NCBI GenBank assembly: GCA_900540895.1
Contig: UQHV01000003.1
Coordinates: 1-64,000 of the forward strand
Direction: 5' to 3'
Source of the DNA: an uncultured Collinsella sp.
GTDB taxonomy: Bacteria > Actinomycetota > Coriobacteriia > Coriobacteriales > Coriobacteriaceae
Length of the DNA: 64,000 bases
This document shows, piece by piece, positions 17,630-26,882 of this stretch. How positions within the stretch are numbered: position 1 is the first letter of the stretch; the number at the start of each line of letters is the position of its first letter. Made by a program: the position numbers and the translations under genes. Below the pieces are notes generated by a model. The model ran no database searches and was not told the DNA's origin. It saw only the letters and a program-made list of their open reading frames with translations.

Positions 17630-18556
17630 ATGGAAGCACAGGAAAACTCCCAGACTGAGCAGAATGCTCAGGCACCCAAGAAGCGCGAGCTGGCGCTCGT
17701 ATCGCGCAGTACCTATATCAAGGAGAAGGCGCTGCAGTGGATCTTCTTTGCCTGCGCGTTTTTGGCGGTCGTTACCGTCATCCTGATTTTTGTCTTTACC
17801 ACGTACTCGGCGCTGCCCGTCTTTACTGACATCGGTCTGGCGGACTTCTTTAGCTTTACGTGGGCGCCTTCCGAGGGCCACTACGGCATCTTGTCGCTGC
17901 TTGCCGGCTCGGGTCTGGTGACCGTCGGTGCGCTCGCCATGGGCGTGCCGCTGGGCGTGGGTACGGCCGTTTACCTGGTCGAGATTGCCAGCAAGCGCGT
18001 GCGCAAGCTCATCAGCCCCGCCGTTGACCTGCTGGCGGGCATACCCTCCATCATCTACGGCTTCTTTGGCATGATCATCATCCGCCCGTTTATCGCACAA
18101 CTGACCGGCGGCCTTGGTTTTGGTGCGCTGACGGCGTGGTTTGTGCTCGCCATCATGATCGTCCCTACCATCACCACGCTCACCATCGATGCTCTCAATT
18201 CCATTCCCATGGGCATTCGCGAGGCATCGTATGCCATGGGCGCCACCAAGTGGCAGACCATCTATAAGGTCGTGTTACCTGCCGCCAAGCTGGGTATCGT
18301 GGATGCCATCGTGCTGGGTATGGGCCGTGCCATCGGCGAGACCATGGCCGTGCTCATGGTCGTGGGTAACGCCCCGGTTATTCCCGATAGCATTGCGAGC
18401 CCCATCTCGACGCTCACGAGCCAGATTGCGCTCGACATGAGCTATTCCTCGGGTCTGCACCGCTCGGCGCTGTTCGGCATGGGCGTGGTCCTGTTTATCA
18501 TCTCCGCCACACTGGTGGGCATCGTCCGTCTGATTTCCAAGAAGAAGAGGGGGTAG
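17630..18556 (+). CDS. pstC: Phosphate ABC transporter permease PstC
   Basis: One of the two membrane subunits of the phosphate importer. 308 residues with about six membrane helices after a polar tail of about 30 residues. The EAA-type loop that contacts PstB (EASYAMGATKWQTIYKVVLPAA) is clear. I use the ATG at 17630, 8-9 nt after AGAAGGGGA; a GTG at 17621 is too close to that site. It begins 1 nt after pstS. Confidence 0.93.
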   Translation: MEAQENSQTEQNAQAPKKRELALVSRSTYIKEKALQWIFFACAFLAVVTVILIFVFTTYSALPVFTDIGLADFFSFTWAPSEGHYGILSLLAGSGLVTVGALAMGVPLGVGTAVYLVEIASKRVRKLISPAVDLLAGIPSIIYGFFGMIIIRPFIAQLTGGLGFGALTAWFVLAIMIVPTITTLTIDALNSIPMGIREASYAMGATKWQTIYKVVLPAAKLGIVDAIVLGMGRAIGETMAVLMVVGNAPVIPDSIASPISTLTSQIALDMSYSSGLHRSALFGMGVVLFIISATLVGIVRLISKKKRG

Positions 18557-18559
18557 GCT

Positions 18560-19465
18560 ATGTCCGATTCCGTTGACGCGACGGTCGATGCGACCTCGTC
18601 GCGCGAGCGCATCAAGCGTGCCCTTTCCCACGGCAAGAAGGGCCGCATCAACAAGGACCTGTCCAACAAGATCATGCTTGGCGTGTTCCGTGCCGCTGCC
18701 TACATCACCACGCTGGTGCTGGTCGCTATCATCGCCTACGTGGTCATCAACGGCCTGCCACACATCTCGCTCGACTTTATCTTCGGTTGGCCCCAGGGCG
18801 TCAACGCCGAGGGCGGAATTTGGCCCACGATCGTCTCGACCGTCTACGTGACGGCGCTCGCCATGCTTATCTGCACGCCGATCGCTGTGCTGGCAGCCGT
18901 CTATCTGGCCGAGTACGCCAAGCAGGGCAAGGTCGTCGAGCTCATTCGCTACGCTGCTGACGCTTTGGCCTCGGTGCCCTCCATCGTTATGGGCCTGTTT
19001 GGCTACGCCTTGTTTGTCGAGGCTATGGGCCTGGGCCTTTCGATGGTCTCTGCCGCTCTGGCACTCGCGCTCTTGATGCTCCCCATCGTCATGCGCACCA
19101 CCGAAGAGGCCATTCGCGCCGTTCCGCGCTATATCCGTTGGGGCGCGTACGGCCTGGGCGCCACCAAGTGGCAGGTTGTCTCCAAGATCGTGCTTCCTTC
19201 TGCCTTTGGCCGTATTGCCACGGGCATCGTCCTCGCCATCGGCCGTGCCATTGGCGAGACCGCGGTGGTGCTCTACACCATGGGCCAGGCCATCAACCTG
19301 CCTATTTCGCCGCTCGATTCCGGCCGCCCCATGACGGTTCACCTGTACCTGCTTGCCAACGACGGCATCAACATGAACGCAGCCTACGGCACTGCGCTTT
19401 TGCTGATGGTGATCATTTTGGCCTTCAACCTGTTTGCGCGCTTCCTGTCGCGTAAGCGTCGCTAG
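18560..19465 (+). CDS. pstA: Phosphate ABC transporter permease PstA
   Basis: Second membrane subunit of PstSCAB. 301 residues with six membrane helices after a basic N-terminal tail of about 35 residues. The coupling loop (AYGLGATKWQVVSKIVLPSA) mirrors that of PstC. It starts 3 nt after pstC with AGGGGG as ribosome site. Confidence 0.93.
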   Translation: MSDSVDATVDATSSRERIKRALSHGKKGRINKDLSNKIMLGVFRAAAYITTLVLVAIIAYVVINGLPHISLDFIFGWPQGVNAEGGIWPTIVSTVYVTALAMLICTPIAVLAAVYLAEYAKQGKVVELIRYAADALASVPSIVMGLFGYALFVEAMGLGLSMVSAALALALLMLPIVMRTTEEAIRAVPRYIRWGAYGLGATKWQVVSKIVLPSAFGRIATGIVLAIGRAIGETAVVLYTMGQAINLPISPLDSGRPMTVHLYLLANDGINMNAAYGTALLLMVIILAFNLFARFLSRKRR

Positions 19466-19477
19466 TTAAGGAGTCCC

Positions 19478-20281
<804 letters not shown>

Positions 20282-20373
20282 TCGGTGCGACTAGTCCCAA
20301 GCCGATCGGATCTGGTCCGGTGCGTATTCACTGTGCGGGCGGCATGACCGCACCCAACTGATTGGAGTGAACC

Positions 20374-21231
20374 ATGCGCAAACTGTTTTCCCGTCAGCTC
20401 ATCGAGGCCCGTCACGAGATGCTGAGCATCTACGAGGCCGTCGATCTGGCCCTCCACGATGCCGTGAAGGCCTATGTGACCGACGACCGCAAGCTCGCCA
20501 CCAAGACCAAGAAGCGCACGCTTTCGATTGACGCACGCTGCGCCAACCTGGAGGCCGTCTGCTACAACCTGATTGCCACGCAGTCACCGGTCGCCTCCGA
20601 CTTCCGCTTGCTGCAGACGATCATCTACGTCGACTTTAACCTGCAGCGCATGACCGATAAGGTTCGCCAGATTTGCCGCGCCACGCGTCATATGATCAAG
20701 GCCGACATCTCGCTGCCCAAGGAGCTTGTCGGCACGGTCGAGGCCGAGGCTGAGGCCGTCTACCAGGTGCTGGGCTCTTCGCTTTCTGCGCTCGTCACCA
20801 ACGACATGTCCATCATCTGCAACTTGGCCGTCGAGGACGAGCCAGTGCACGCCGCCTACGAGAAGTTCTTCCGCACCTTTAACCGCATGGACACGGGCGA
20901 TTTTATGGACGACGACAGCAACTATGACGACCTGCGCCGCGCCATCATGGTATCGCGCTATCTCGATCGCATCGCCTCGATTTCCATCGATGCCGCCTGC
21001 CGTCTGACCTTCCTGTTGACCGGACAGCGTATGACTGCCGGTGATATCGCCTGCACTGATGAGGATGAGCTCGAGAGCATGCGCGTGCCTTCGGGCGAGG
21101 GTGTTATCATGAGGCCCGCCGTCGATGCACGCTACGTTGCCAAGGTGCCCGTTAACGAGGTCAGCGAGGGTCTTCGCTACCTGCTCGATCATCTTGAGGA
21201 TGAGGACGATGGCGAGGACGACGAGGAGTAA
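20374..21231 (+). CDS. phoU: Phosphate signalling regulator PhoU
   Basis: PhoU is a two-domain helical protein that binds metal and links Pst activity to the phosphate sensor kinase, keeping Pho genes off when phosphate is ample. 285 residues, longer than the usual 220-240 because of a C-terminal extension ending in an acidic stretch (EDEDDGEDDEE). The helical repeats (DFRLLQTIIYVDFNLQRMTD and the later YLDRIASISIDAA) fit the family. It follows pstB by 92 nt. No sensor kinase or response regulator gene is adjacent. Confidence 0.9.
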   Translation: MRKLFSRQLIEARHEMLSIYEAVDLALHDAVKAYVTDDRKLATKTKKRTLSIDARCANLEAVCYNLIATQSPVASDFRLLQTIIYVDFNLQRMTDKVRQICRATRHMIKADISLPKELVGTVEAEAEAVYQVLGSSLSALVTNDMSIICNLAVEDEPVHAAYEKFFRTFNRMDTGDFMDDDSNYDDLRRAIMVSRYLDRIASISIDAACRLTFLLTGQRMTAGDIACTDEDELESMRVPSGEGVIMRPAVDARYVAKVPVNEVSEGLRYLLDHLEDEDDGEDDEE

Positions 21232-21268
21232 GTAACCCCGTTCGTCGAAAGATTGTAAATACCTAAGT

Positions 21269-21303
21269 GAGCGCGGCCTTGCACATGCGGGGCCGCGCTC
21301 TTG
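21269..21303 (+). terminator. Hairpin after phoU
   Basis: A perfect 10-bp GC-rich stem (21269-21278 with 21291-21300) with a 12-nt loop, followed only by TTGCG. Probable terminator of the pst unit, though the T-run is weak. Confidence 0.6.
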
Positions 21304-21350
21304 CGTTAGCATGGGACTACTTGTTTGGCTGTCAGCGGAGGCGATTGGCA

Positions 21351-22088
21351 ATGGATAACTATTTGGACTTGATGCGCGCTCGCCGCGAGCAGATTCTGGA
21401 ACGTTTTTATGCGGCGCTCGATCGCGCGGGCCGTCCCCACGACGCCGCGCGCCTCATTGCCGTGTCCAAGACCGTTGGTGTCGATGAGACCGTTGCCGCC
21501 ATCCAGGCGGGGTATCGCCATTTTGCCGAGAATCGCCCGCAGGAGCTGGTTCGCAAGCTCACAGGTTTGGCGGAGCATCCGGAGCTGCCCGAGGTACGCT
21601 TCGATATGATCGGCAACCTGCAGACCAATAAGATCAATGCGGTGCTGGGCTCAGCCGAGCTGATTCACTCGGTGGGTTCGCTGCATCTGGCGCAGGCGAT
21701 CTCGAGCCGTGCTGCCCGCAAGATTGAGGCAGGCGAACTCGCCGGCCCCCAGCGTGTGCTCATTGAGGTCAATGTGAGTGGTGAGGAGTCGAAGGGAGGC
21801 TTTTCGCCCGATGAGATTCGCGCCGCCGCGGGTGAGCTTGCGGAACTTGAGGGAATTTGCGTACAGGGGCTTATGACTATGGCGCCCCGGGGGAATAAGG
21901 ATGTGCCGCGCCGCACCTTTGCGGGGCTTCGCGAGCTGAGGGATGAGCTGGAGGCGGCGCATCCCGATTTGAACCTGCCTGAGCTTTCCTGCGGCATGAG
22001 CGAAGACTTTGAGCCTGCCCTTGAGGAGGGCTCTACGCTCGTTCGCCTGGGCAGGGTAGTATTTAGCCCGGAGTTTGCAGTAAAATAA
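21351..22088 (+). CDS. yggS: PLP homeostasis protein YggS/YlmE
   Basis: 245-residue PLP-binding barrel protein (PLPBP family) that buffers pyridoxal phosphate; it has no known catalysis. The PLP lysine lies in IAVSKT near residue 40, with HFAENRPQEL and FDMIGNLQTNK following, and GLMTMAP and LSCGMSEDFEPAL near the end. The start is the ATG at 21351 with GGAGG at 21337-21341; a longer frame would run through the phoU terminator. It is the ylmE member of the post-ftsZ division block. Confidence 0.92.
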   Translation: MDNYLDLMRARREQILERFYAALDRAGRPHDAARLIAVSKTVGVDETVAAIQAGYRHFAENRPQELVRKLTGLAEHPELPEVRFDMIGNLQTNKINAVLGSAELIHSVGSLHLAQAISSRAARKIEAGELAGPQRVLIEVNVSGEESKGGFSPDEIRAAAGELAELEGICVQGLMTMAPRGNKDVPRRTFAGLRELRDELEAAHPDLNLPELSCGMSEDFEPALEEGSTLVRLGRVVFSPEFAVK

Positions 22089-22148
22089 GGCTCTGAAGTG
22101 CGCACTGATTATCGGGGCGCCTGCACTAAACCGCGAGAGGACACAACC

Positions 22149-22871
22149 ATGGGCTTCCTTGACGAGATTAAAAATAAGATGCACCTGGGCGGCCAGCAGG
22201 GTTACGACCAGGGTTATGGCCAGGACGACGACTACGGCTACGATGATGGCTATGACGATGGCTATCAGGGCAACGGCTACAGCGGTGCTTCGGGCGAGGG
22301 CTTCTACACCCAAGACGAGCCGAGCAACGGCCTGCTTGGTCAGACGCGCCGTGGTGAAGCTGAGTCGGTTGCCGTGTATACACGCTCCGGGCAGCTGGTC
22401 GGCGATGACTCCCGCCATGCCACGACGTATAACCCGCCTTCGCGCTCGCAGGACAGTGTTGCGAGCGGTTATCGTCCTGGTGCCTATGACACGCCGTCGA
22501 GCTACGCCGAGAACACCCGCGCCCGTGCCGCCGCTGCGCCTGCGCCTGCACCGAGCGATGCCTCGGCCTATGCGAGCAATATCATCAACGCCACACCGCA
22601 GCTGCCGGCCTATGTCCTGCGCCCCGAGAGCTATGACGACGTGGAGACCGTGGTGCGCCGCGTTCGCACCAAGCAGCCTGTCGCACTGATTTTTGTGGGC
22701 GTACGCACCGAAGTTGCCAAGCGCGTCTTGGACTTCTCTTACGGCTTTGCCTGCGGTCTGGGTGCCACGGTCAAGGAGGTGGGCGACCGCGTGTTCATGG
22801 TGCTGCCCGCCGGTTGCGAGGTCAAAGATTCCGATCTCAAGAAGCTTCGTGCCGACGGCTACCTTAAGTAA
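22149..22871 (+). CDS. sepF: Cell division protein SepF
   Basis: SepF anchors FtsZ to the membrane in bacteria lacking FtsA. 240 residues. The N-terminal amphipathic membrane helix (MGFLDEIKNKMHLG) is intact. It is followed by a low-complexity linker with repeated DDGY/DQGY units (about 18-50) and a polar stretch, then the SepF core (about 150-240), which binds the FtsZ C-terminus. The ATG at 22149 is preceded by GAGAGGAC. The repeated Tyr/Gly/Asp linker is long and likely disordered. Confidence 0.93.
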   Translation: MGFLDEIKNKMHLGGQQGYDQGYGQDDDYGYDDGYDDGYQGNGYSGASGEGFYTQDEPSNGLLGQTRRGEAESVAVYTRSGQLVGDDSRHATTYNPPSRSQDSVASGYRPGAYDTPSSYAENTRARAAAAPAPAPSDASAYASNIINATPQLPAYVLRPESYDDVETVVRRVRTKQPVALIFVGVRTEVAKRVLDFSYGFACGLGATVKEVGDRVFMVLPAGCEVKDSDLKKLRADGYLK

Positions 22872-22892
22872 AGACAAGACGAGGAGATTCCC

Positions 22893-23174
22893 ATCAACAT
22901 CTACACTATCGTCCAGCTGGTCAATACGCTGTTCAACTTCTATTCCACGCTCATTGTCGTCTACTGCTTTATGACGTGGATTCCCATGAAGCAGGGTGGT
23001 TTGCTTCAGGATATTGCCGCGGTGCTTGATAGCGTGTGCGGTCCGTGGCTCAACCTGTTCCGTCGTTTCATCCCGCCGATGGGCGGTATCGATTTTTCGC
23101 CGGTCGTTGCGATTATTGCGTTGCAGTTGGTGCAGAGGCTGGTTCTGCAGCTTCTTATAGGTATACTCGTGTAG
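22893..23174 (+). CDS. yggT: YggT-family membrane protein with apparent ATC start
   Basis: 93 residues with two membrane segments (about 5-28 and 65-90) around a conserved loop (WIPMKQGG ... GPWLNLFRRFIPPMGGIDFSPV), as in the YggT family that follows sepF in many genomes. No ATG, GTG or TTG lies in frame between the stop at 22869-22871 and the first membrane segment. GAGGAG (22881-22886) is placed 6 nt before ATC at 22893, which I take as the start. The first in-frame ATG (22971) would remove the first helix. The protein call is firm; the start is not. Confidence 0.78.
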   Translation: MNIYTIVQLVNTLFNFYSTLIVVYCFMTWIPMKQGGLLQDIAAVLDSVCGPWLNLFRRFIPPMGGIDFSPVVAIIALQLVQRLVLQLLIGILV

Positions 23175-23235
23175 AACTGACTTAGTAACTTACGTCGGGC
23201 GTGTAGCGCCGAGGCGATGAAAAAGGAGACTTGTT

Positions 23236-23910
23236 ATGGCTATTACCCCTGCAGACATCCAGGCTCAGACTTTCTCTGAGGCCAAGCGTGGCTACGATCC
23301 TGCTGAGGTCGACGTCTTCTTGGAGACGCTGTCCTCCGAGGTTGACGCTATGCTCGCTAAGATCGTCGACCTTAAGGGTCGTCTGACTGCTACCGAGCAG
23401 CAGCTTGCCGATGCGCAGGCTCAGCTTGCCCAGGCTCAGGATGCCCCCGCCCAGGCCGTTCCTGCCGCCCCCGTGGCTGCTCCCGCCCCTGACTTCTCCG
23501 CTCAGGAGCGCCAGATTTCCGCTGCCCTGATCGCTGCCCAGCAGACCGCTGAGACCATCGTCAACGATGCCAATGAGAACGCTGAGCGTATTCGCAACGA
23601 GGCTGACGCCAAGGCCCGCGAGGTTATCCGCCAGGCTCTGACCGAAAAGCAGGCTGAGCTCGAGGAGATCGATCGTCTCAAGGCTTCTCGTGAGGAGTTC
23701 AAGGCCGAGTATCTCAAGCTCATCCAGCACTTCATGGACGATGCCCAGAACTCCTTCCCGGCCGACCTCATGGCCTCCACGCCGGTCGGTTCTGCCGCTT
23801 CTCCTGCGGTGACTGTTCCCGCCGAGCCGCTGCCCGTCGCTGACCCGGTTGTCCCCGTGGCCGATCCCTTCGCCCCGATCGACAACTTCGCTGCCGACGA
23901 CCTGGACTAA
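23236..23910 (+). CDS. divIVA: DivIVA-domain polar/septal protein
   Basis: 224 residues. The N-terminal DivIVA lipid-binding domain (MAITPADIQAQTFSEAKRGY then DPAEVDVFLETL) is followed by two coiled-coil stretches split by a Pro/Ala linker (about 75-95), and a Pro/Val-rich C-terminus. DivIVA homologues (Wag31) bind curved membrane and guide polar growth or septum placement. AAAAAGGAG precedes the start. It ends the post-ftsZ block and has its own terminator. Confidence 0.92.
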   Translation: MAITPADIQAQTFSEAKRGYDPAEVDVFLETLSSEVDAMLAKIVDLKGRLTATEQQLADAQAQLAQAQDAPAQAVPAAPVAAPAPDFSAQERQISAALIAAQQTAETIVNDANENAERIRNEADAKAREVIRQALTEKQAELEEIDRLKASREEFKAEYLKLIQHFMDDAQNSFPADLMASTPVGSAASPAVTVPAEPLPVADPVVPVADPFAPIDNFAADDLD

Positions 23911-23939
23911 CATTCGGCCTACAATTTAGTGCCTAGAAA

Positions 23940-23966
23940 GGACCCGCAGCTTGCGGGTCCTTTTTT
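23940..23966 (+). terminator. Intrinsic terminator after divIVA
   Basis: A perfect 9-bp stem (23940-23948 with 23952-23960), a 3-nt loop and a run of six T. Confidence 0.93.
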
Positions 23967-23991
23967 ATGACTGTACCGGGGCGCGCAACAT

Positions 23992-24029
23992 AAAAAACCG
24001 AGCCCTGCACATAGTGGCGCAGAACTCGG
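23992..24029 (-). terminator. Terminator of the nitroreductase gene
   Basis: Read on the minus strand, CCGAG/CTCGG (23998-24002 with 24025-24029) with an inner CTGC/GCAG helix is followed by TTTTTT (23997 to 23992). Confidence 0.7.
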
Positions 24030-24076
24030 CGAACCGGTGAGCGGTCAAGGATAGGTTTTAGGGCGTGTCCCAAAAT

Positions 24077-24607
24077 CTACTTGAGGAGGAAGTCGGAGAG
24101 GGGAATGGTACGGGCCTCGCGATGCTCGGGGTCGGCGATGTGGTCGGCAGGATATCCGCAGACGAGCATGTGATAGGGATAGACGCCCTCGGGCAGGTTG
24201 AACTGCTCCTGTGCCACCTCGGGCTTAAAATGGCATACCCAGCACGTTCCCAGGCCCTGCTCGGTGGCCTCCATCATCATCTGATCGCACACTATGGACG
24301 TATCGATTTCACTGGAATTCATCTGGTCATACGGGCGCACCCAAGCGTCTTCGGTAACGCTACAAATAAGGAAGATGAGCGGAGCGCCAAAGATAGATCC
24401 ATCACGAGCAAACCGAGGCTGACAAGCAGCAGCCTTCTCCAGAAGCTCAGGCGTATCCAGCACCATCACACGAGAAGGATGATTATTACAAGCAGAAGGA
24501 GCAATCCGCCCAGCCTCAACAATGGCATCCACAACAGCTTGCTCAACAGAACGATCCTGAAATTCACGACAAGAATACCGACCCCGAGCCAGATCCAAAT
24601 AAGACAT
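24077..24607 (-). CDS. Nitroreductase-family flavoprotein
   Basis: 176 residues of the FMN-dependent nitroreductase superfamily. The N-terminal FMN-binding RYSCREFQDRSV and APSACNNHPSRVMV are typical; the middle (DTSIVCDQMMMEATEQGLGTCWV) and PYHMLVCGYPAD also fit. Substrate unknown; such enzymes reduce nitro compounds or flavins with NAD(P)H. The ATG at 24607 has GGAGGG upstream. The first 70 or so codons prefer T-ending triplets, unlike the C-ending second half and the neighbours, giving a mosaic look. Confidence 0.88.
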   Translation of the reverse strand: MSYLDLARGRYSCREFQDRSVEQAVVDAIVEAGRIAPSACNNHPSRVMVLDTPELLEKAAACQPRFARDGSIFGAPLIFLICSVTEDAWVRPYDQMNSSEIDTSIVCDQMMMEATEQGLGTCWVCHFKPEVAQEQFNLPEGVYPYHMLVCGYPADHIADPEHREARTIPLSDFLLK

Positions 24608-24892
24608 ACAAGCCCTCCAACAATTAAAAATCAAACAAACCCAAAGTAACCCAAAGAGTACCCAAAGCGGCAATCAGCCAATCGCTCATCGAATACCAAA
24701 GTAAAACCCCGAGCAATCAAGGGCCATCACAGCAAAGGCCCCACCACGCTCAACCCCTCAGCCAAAGTTCCCAATGGTGGTACGTAAGGGAGCGGGCCCG
24801 ACCACTAATACCTTTTGAACGACTCTGCTTGCAGCCGGAGTGAAAAAGGTATTAGTGGTCGGGCCCGCGACCGGTGGGATACGTACCCCCAA
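24608..24892. other. Intergenic: A/C-rich tract then long palindrome
   Basis: 285 bp. From 24608 to about 24775 the plus strand is rich in A and C and poor in G and T, with no coding signal. The remainder is the palindrome annotated at 24779-24887. No gene is visible. Confidence 0.6.
24779..24887. repeat. Long nested palindrome
   Basis: A perfect 25-bp inverted repeat (24792-24816 with 24844-24868) encloses a 27-nt loop. An outer 8-bp pair (GGTACGTA at 24779-24786 with TACGTACC at 24880-24887) adds a second helix. It ends 5 nt from the stop of the DUF47 gene, so it may end that transcript, yet no T-run follows on either strand. Structure and size suggest a dispersed palindromic element, or a very strong hairpin terminator. 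Confidence 0.75.
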
Positions 24893-25516
24893 TTAACTGT
24901 TCTTCATGACAATCGAATCCACAACATCGGCCACATTCTCGCAGCAGTCGGCGCAGTACTCCAGGAAGGCGTAGACGTCACGCCAAGCGATGACCTCGAG
25001 CGGATCCTTGCCGTTAACGTGCAGGTTGCGCATGGCGTTGATGTATAGCTCGTCGGCCTCGGACTCGATGGTGTTGATCTGGATGACCAGCTCGCGCAGC
25101 GTTTTGGACTTGCGGTAGTTGGGAAGCTCGACCATCAGGTCTTTCATGGCGCGGCAGGCGTCAGTCACCTTGTGGGCGATGACGATGGCGTCGGGATGGA
25201 TGCTCTGAATGTTGGTGAAGTAGACGCGCTGCACGACGCCCTCAATACGGTCGAGCACGGTGTCGAGCGCGCAGCTCATCAGATCCAGATCCTCGCGCTC
25301 GAGTGGGGTGATAAAGGCGGTGAGCAGGGCGTCTTCGAGCTCGTGGTGCTTCTTGTCTGCCGCATGCTCAATCGCATGCATCTCCTCGAGCATGTCGTGG
25401 ATCTGCGCGGGATCAAAGTTCTCAAAAATCTTGATGAGCAACTCTGCGGCCTGGACAGCAAGGTCGGCGCAGGCGACGTAGTTGTCAAAGTAGAACGAAT
25501 CGGGTTTCTTTGCCAT
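24893..25516 (-). CDS. DUF47 PhoU-like accessory protein of Pit
   Basis: 207-residue helical protein of the DUF47/PhoU-like family, which regularly accompanies Pit phosphate transporters and is thought to regulate them. Helical features include YVACADLAVQAAELL, HAIEHAADKKHHELEDALLTAF and EADELYINAMRNLH. It lies 67 nt after pit on the same strand and is surely cotranscribed. AAAGGA precedes the ATG. Confidence 0.9.
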   Translation of the reverse strand: MAKKPDSFYFDNYVACADLAVQAAELLIKIFENFDPAQIHDMLEEMHAIEHAADKKHHELEDALLTAFITPLEREDLDLMSCALDTVLDRIEGVVQRVYFTNIQSIHPDAIVIAHKVTDACRAMKDLMVELPNYRKSKTLRELVIQINTIESEADELYINAMRNLHVNGKDPLEVIAWRDVYAFLEYCADCCENVADVVDSIVMKNS

Positions 25517-25583
25517 GGGTGGGTCCTTTCGAGGCGAAGACGGGTGGGCGAAGTGTTGCGGTCCAGATGGACGTTCGGTTTGA

Positions 25584-26633
25584 CTAGAGGAACATCATGA
25601 ACAGCTTGGCCATGACAAAGCTGATGAGTCCGCAGGCGGGGAAGGTGAAGAACCAGGTGAACATCATGTCCTTGACGACGCCGAAGTTGATGGCCGAGAG
25701 GCGCTTGACGGCACCGACGCCCATGATGGCGCAGGTCTTGATGTGTGTGGAGGACACGGGGATGCCGGTAAGGGTGGCAAGCAGCAGGTTCGCGGCGCCC
25801 GCGAGGTCGGCGGAGAAGCCCTGATACTTCTCGAGCTTAACCATGCTCTGGCCGACGGACTTGATGATGCGCTCACCGCCCACGCTGGTGCCGATACCCA
25901 TGGTGGCCGAGCACAGCAGCATAATCCAGATGGGGATGCCGGCATCGCCGACGCTGGTCTGGCCGTTTGCGAAGGCCACGCCTAAAAAGAGCACGCCGAT
26001 GAACTTCTGTCCATCCTGCGCGCCGTGCATAAAGCTCATGGCCGCAGCGCTCGCGATCTGAGCGTATTTAAAGAAGACATTGGCACGTCGCCTGTTGGCG
26101 GCGGCGAAAAGAATCGAGACGAGTTTGCACAGGACCCAGCCCATGACAAAGCCCAGGCCGATGGAGAGCGCCAGGCCGTAGATGACCTTCATCCACTCGT
26201 GGACGTTGACGCTGCTCGCGCCGCCGAGGGCGATAGCGGCACCGGTCAGGCCGGCGATAAGGCTGTGGCTTTGCGAGGTGGGGATGCCAAAACGCGACGC
26301 TGTGGCGCCGTAGACGACGATGGAGAACAACGCCGCGCACAGGCAGGCGAGCGCCATGGTGCTGTTTCCGCCAAAATCGACGATATGTGAGATGGTGTTG
26401 GCGACGCTCGCATTAAAGTGCGTCATGATGAGCACGCCGAGGAAGTTGAATGCGGCGCTCATGAGAATGGCGGCGCGGGCGGGCATGCAACGCGTAGTGA
26501 CGCAGGTCGCGATGGCGTTGGGCGCGTCGGTCCATCCATTGACGAAGATGGCGCCCAACGCGAGGATCACGGTGACGGCAAGGACTGGGTTCGACACAAT
26601 TTGGCCGAGGAAGGTTGAGAACGTTACGTCCAT
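25584..26633 (-). CDS. pit: Inorganic phosphate transporter, PiT family
   Basis: 349-residue membrane carrier with about ten helices, arranged as two inverted halves. PiT signatures are visible: GWTDAPNAIATCVTTR in the first half, and GAQDGQKFIGVLFLG and GIPVSSTHIKTCAIMGVG in the second. It imports metal-phosphate with proton or sodium, giving low-affinity uptake to complement PstSCAB nearby. The visible ribosome site is modest (GAGAAAG). Confidence 0.92.
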   Translation of the reverse strand: MDVTFSTFLGQIVSNPVLAVTVILALGAIFVNGWTDAPNAIATCVTTRCMPARAAILMSAAFNFLGVLIMTHFNASVANTISHIVDFGGNSTMALACLCAALFSIVVYGATASRFGIPTSQSHSLIAGLTGAAIALGGASSVNVHEWMKVIYGLALSIGLGFVMGWVLCKLVSILFAAANRRRANVFFKYAQIASAAAMSFMHGAQDGQKFIGVLFLGVAFANGQTSVGDAGIPIWIMLLCSATMGIGTSVGGERIIKSVGQSMVKLEKYQGFSADLAGAANLLLATLTGIPVSSTHIKTCAIMGVGAVKRLSAINFGVVKDMMFTWFFTFPACGLISFVMAKLFMMFL

Positions 26634-26663
26634 ATATGGGCTTTCTCGAAGTTTGCAGACACG

Positions 26664-26696
26664 TTACAAAAACATGATAAATCGTATCACCTCCTA
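26664..26696 (-). promoter_or_regulatory. Perfect Shine-Dalgarno and 3-codon ORF in the pit leader
   Basis: On the minus strand, AGGAGGTGAT (26695-26686), a full complement of the 16S rRNA 3' end, is followed after 10 nt by ATG TTT TTG TAA (26675-26664). The pit start lies 30 nt further on. It could be a ribosome standby site or a minimal upstream ORF, or chance. Confidence 0.35.
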
Positions 26697-26882
26697 CGGG
26701 TTTCTTTGCCGAGTTCTGATGGGAGAAGTAATTTTTTGGCACTAAAATTGAATATTAGCCCTGTTGACCGTGGGTGTTCTTTTTGCTATCACGCCATGCG
26801 GACACGCGCGTTCGCTCCGACACTCCAAAACCACAGTCTGTTCGCTTTACAACATGCAAACATGCGTTCGATAATAGGAGAC

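Noticed and set aside
21267..21350. Upstream extension of yggS
   Set aside because: It would run through the phoU terminator hairpin, and the GGAGG at 21337-21341 supports the later ATG.
22190..22290. Repetitive GAY-GAY-GGY tract that might look like a tandem or CRISPR-like repeat
   Set aside because: It is the coding low-complexity linker of SepF (DDGY units), with no spacer structure.
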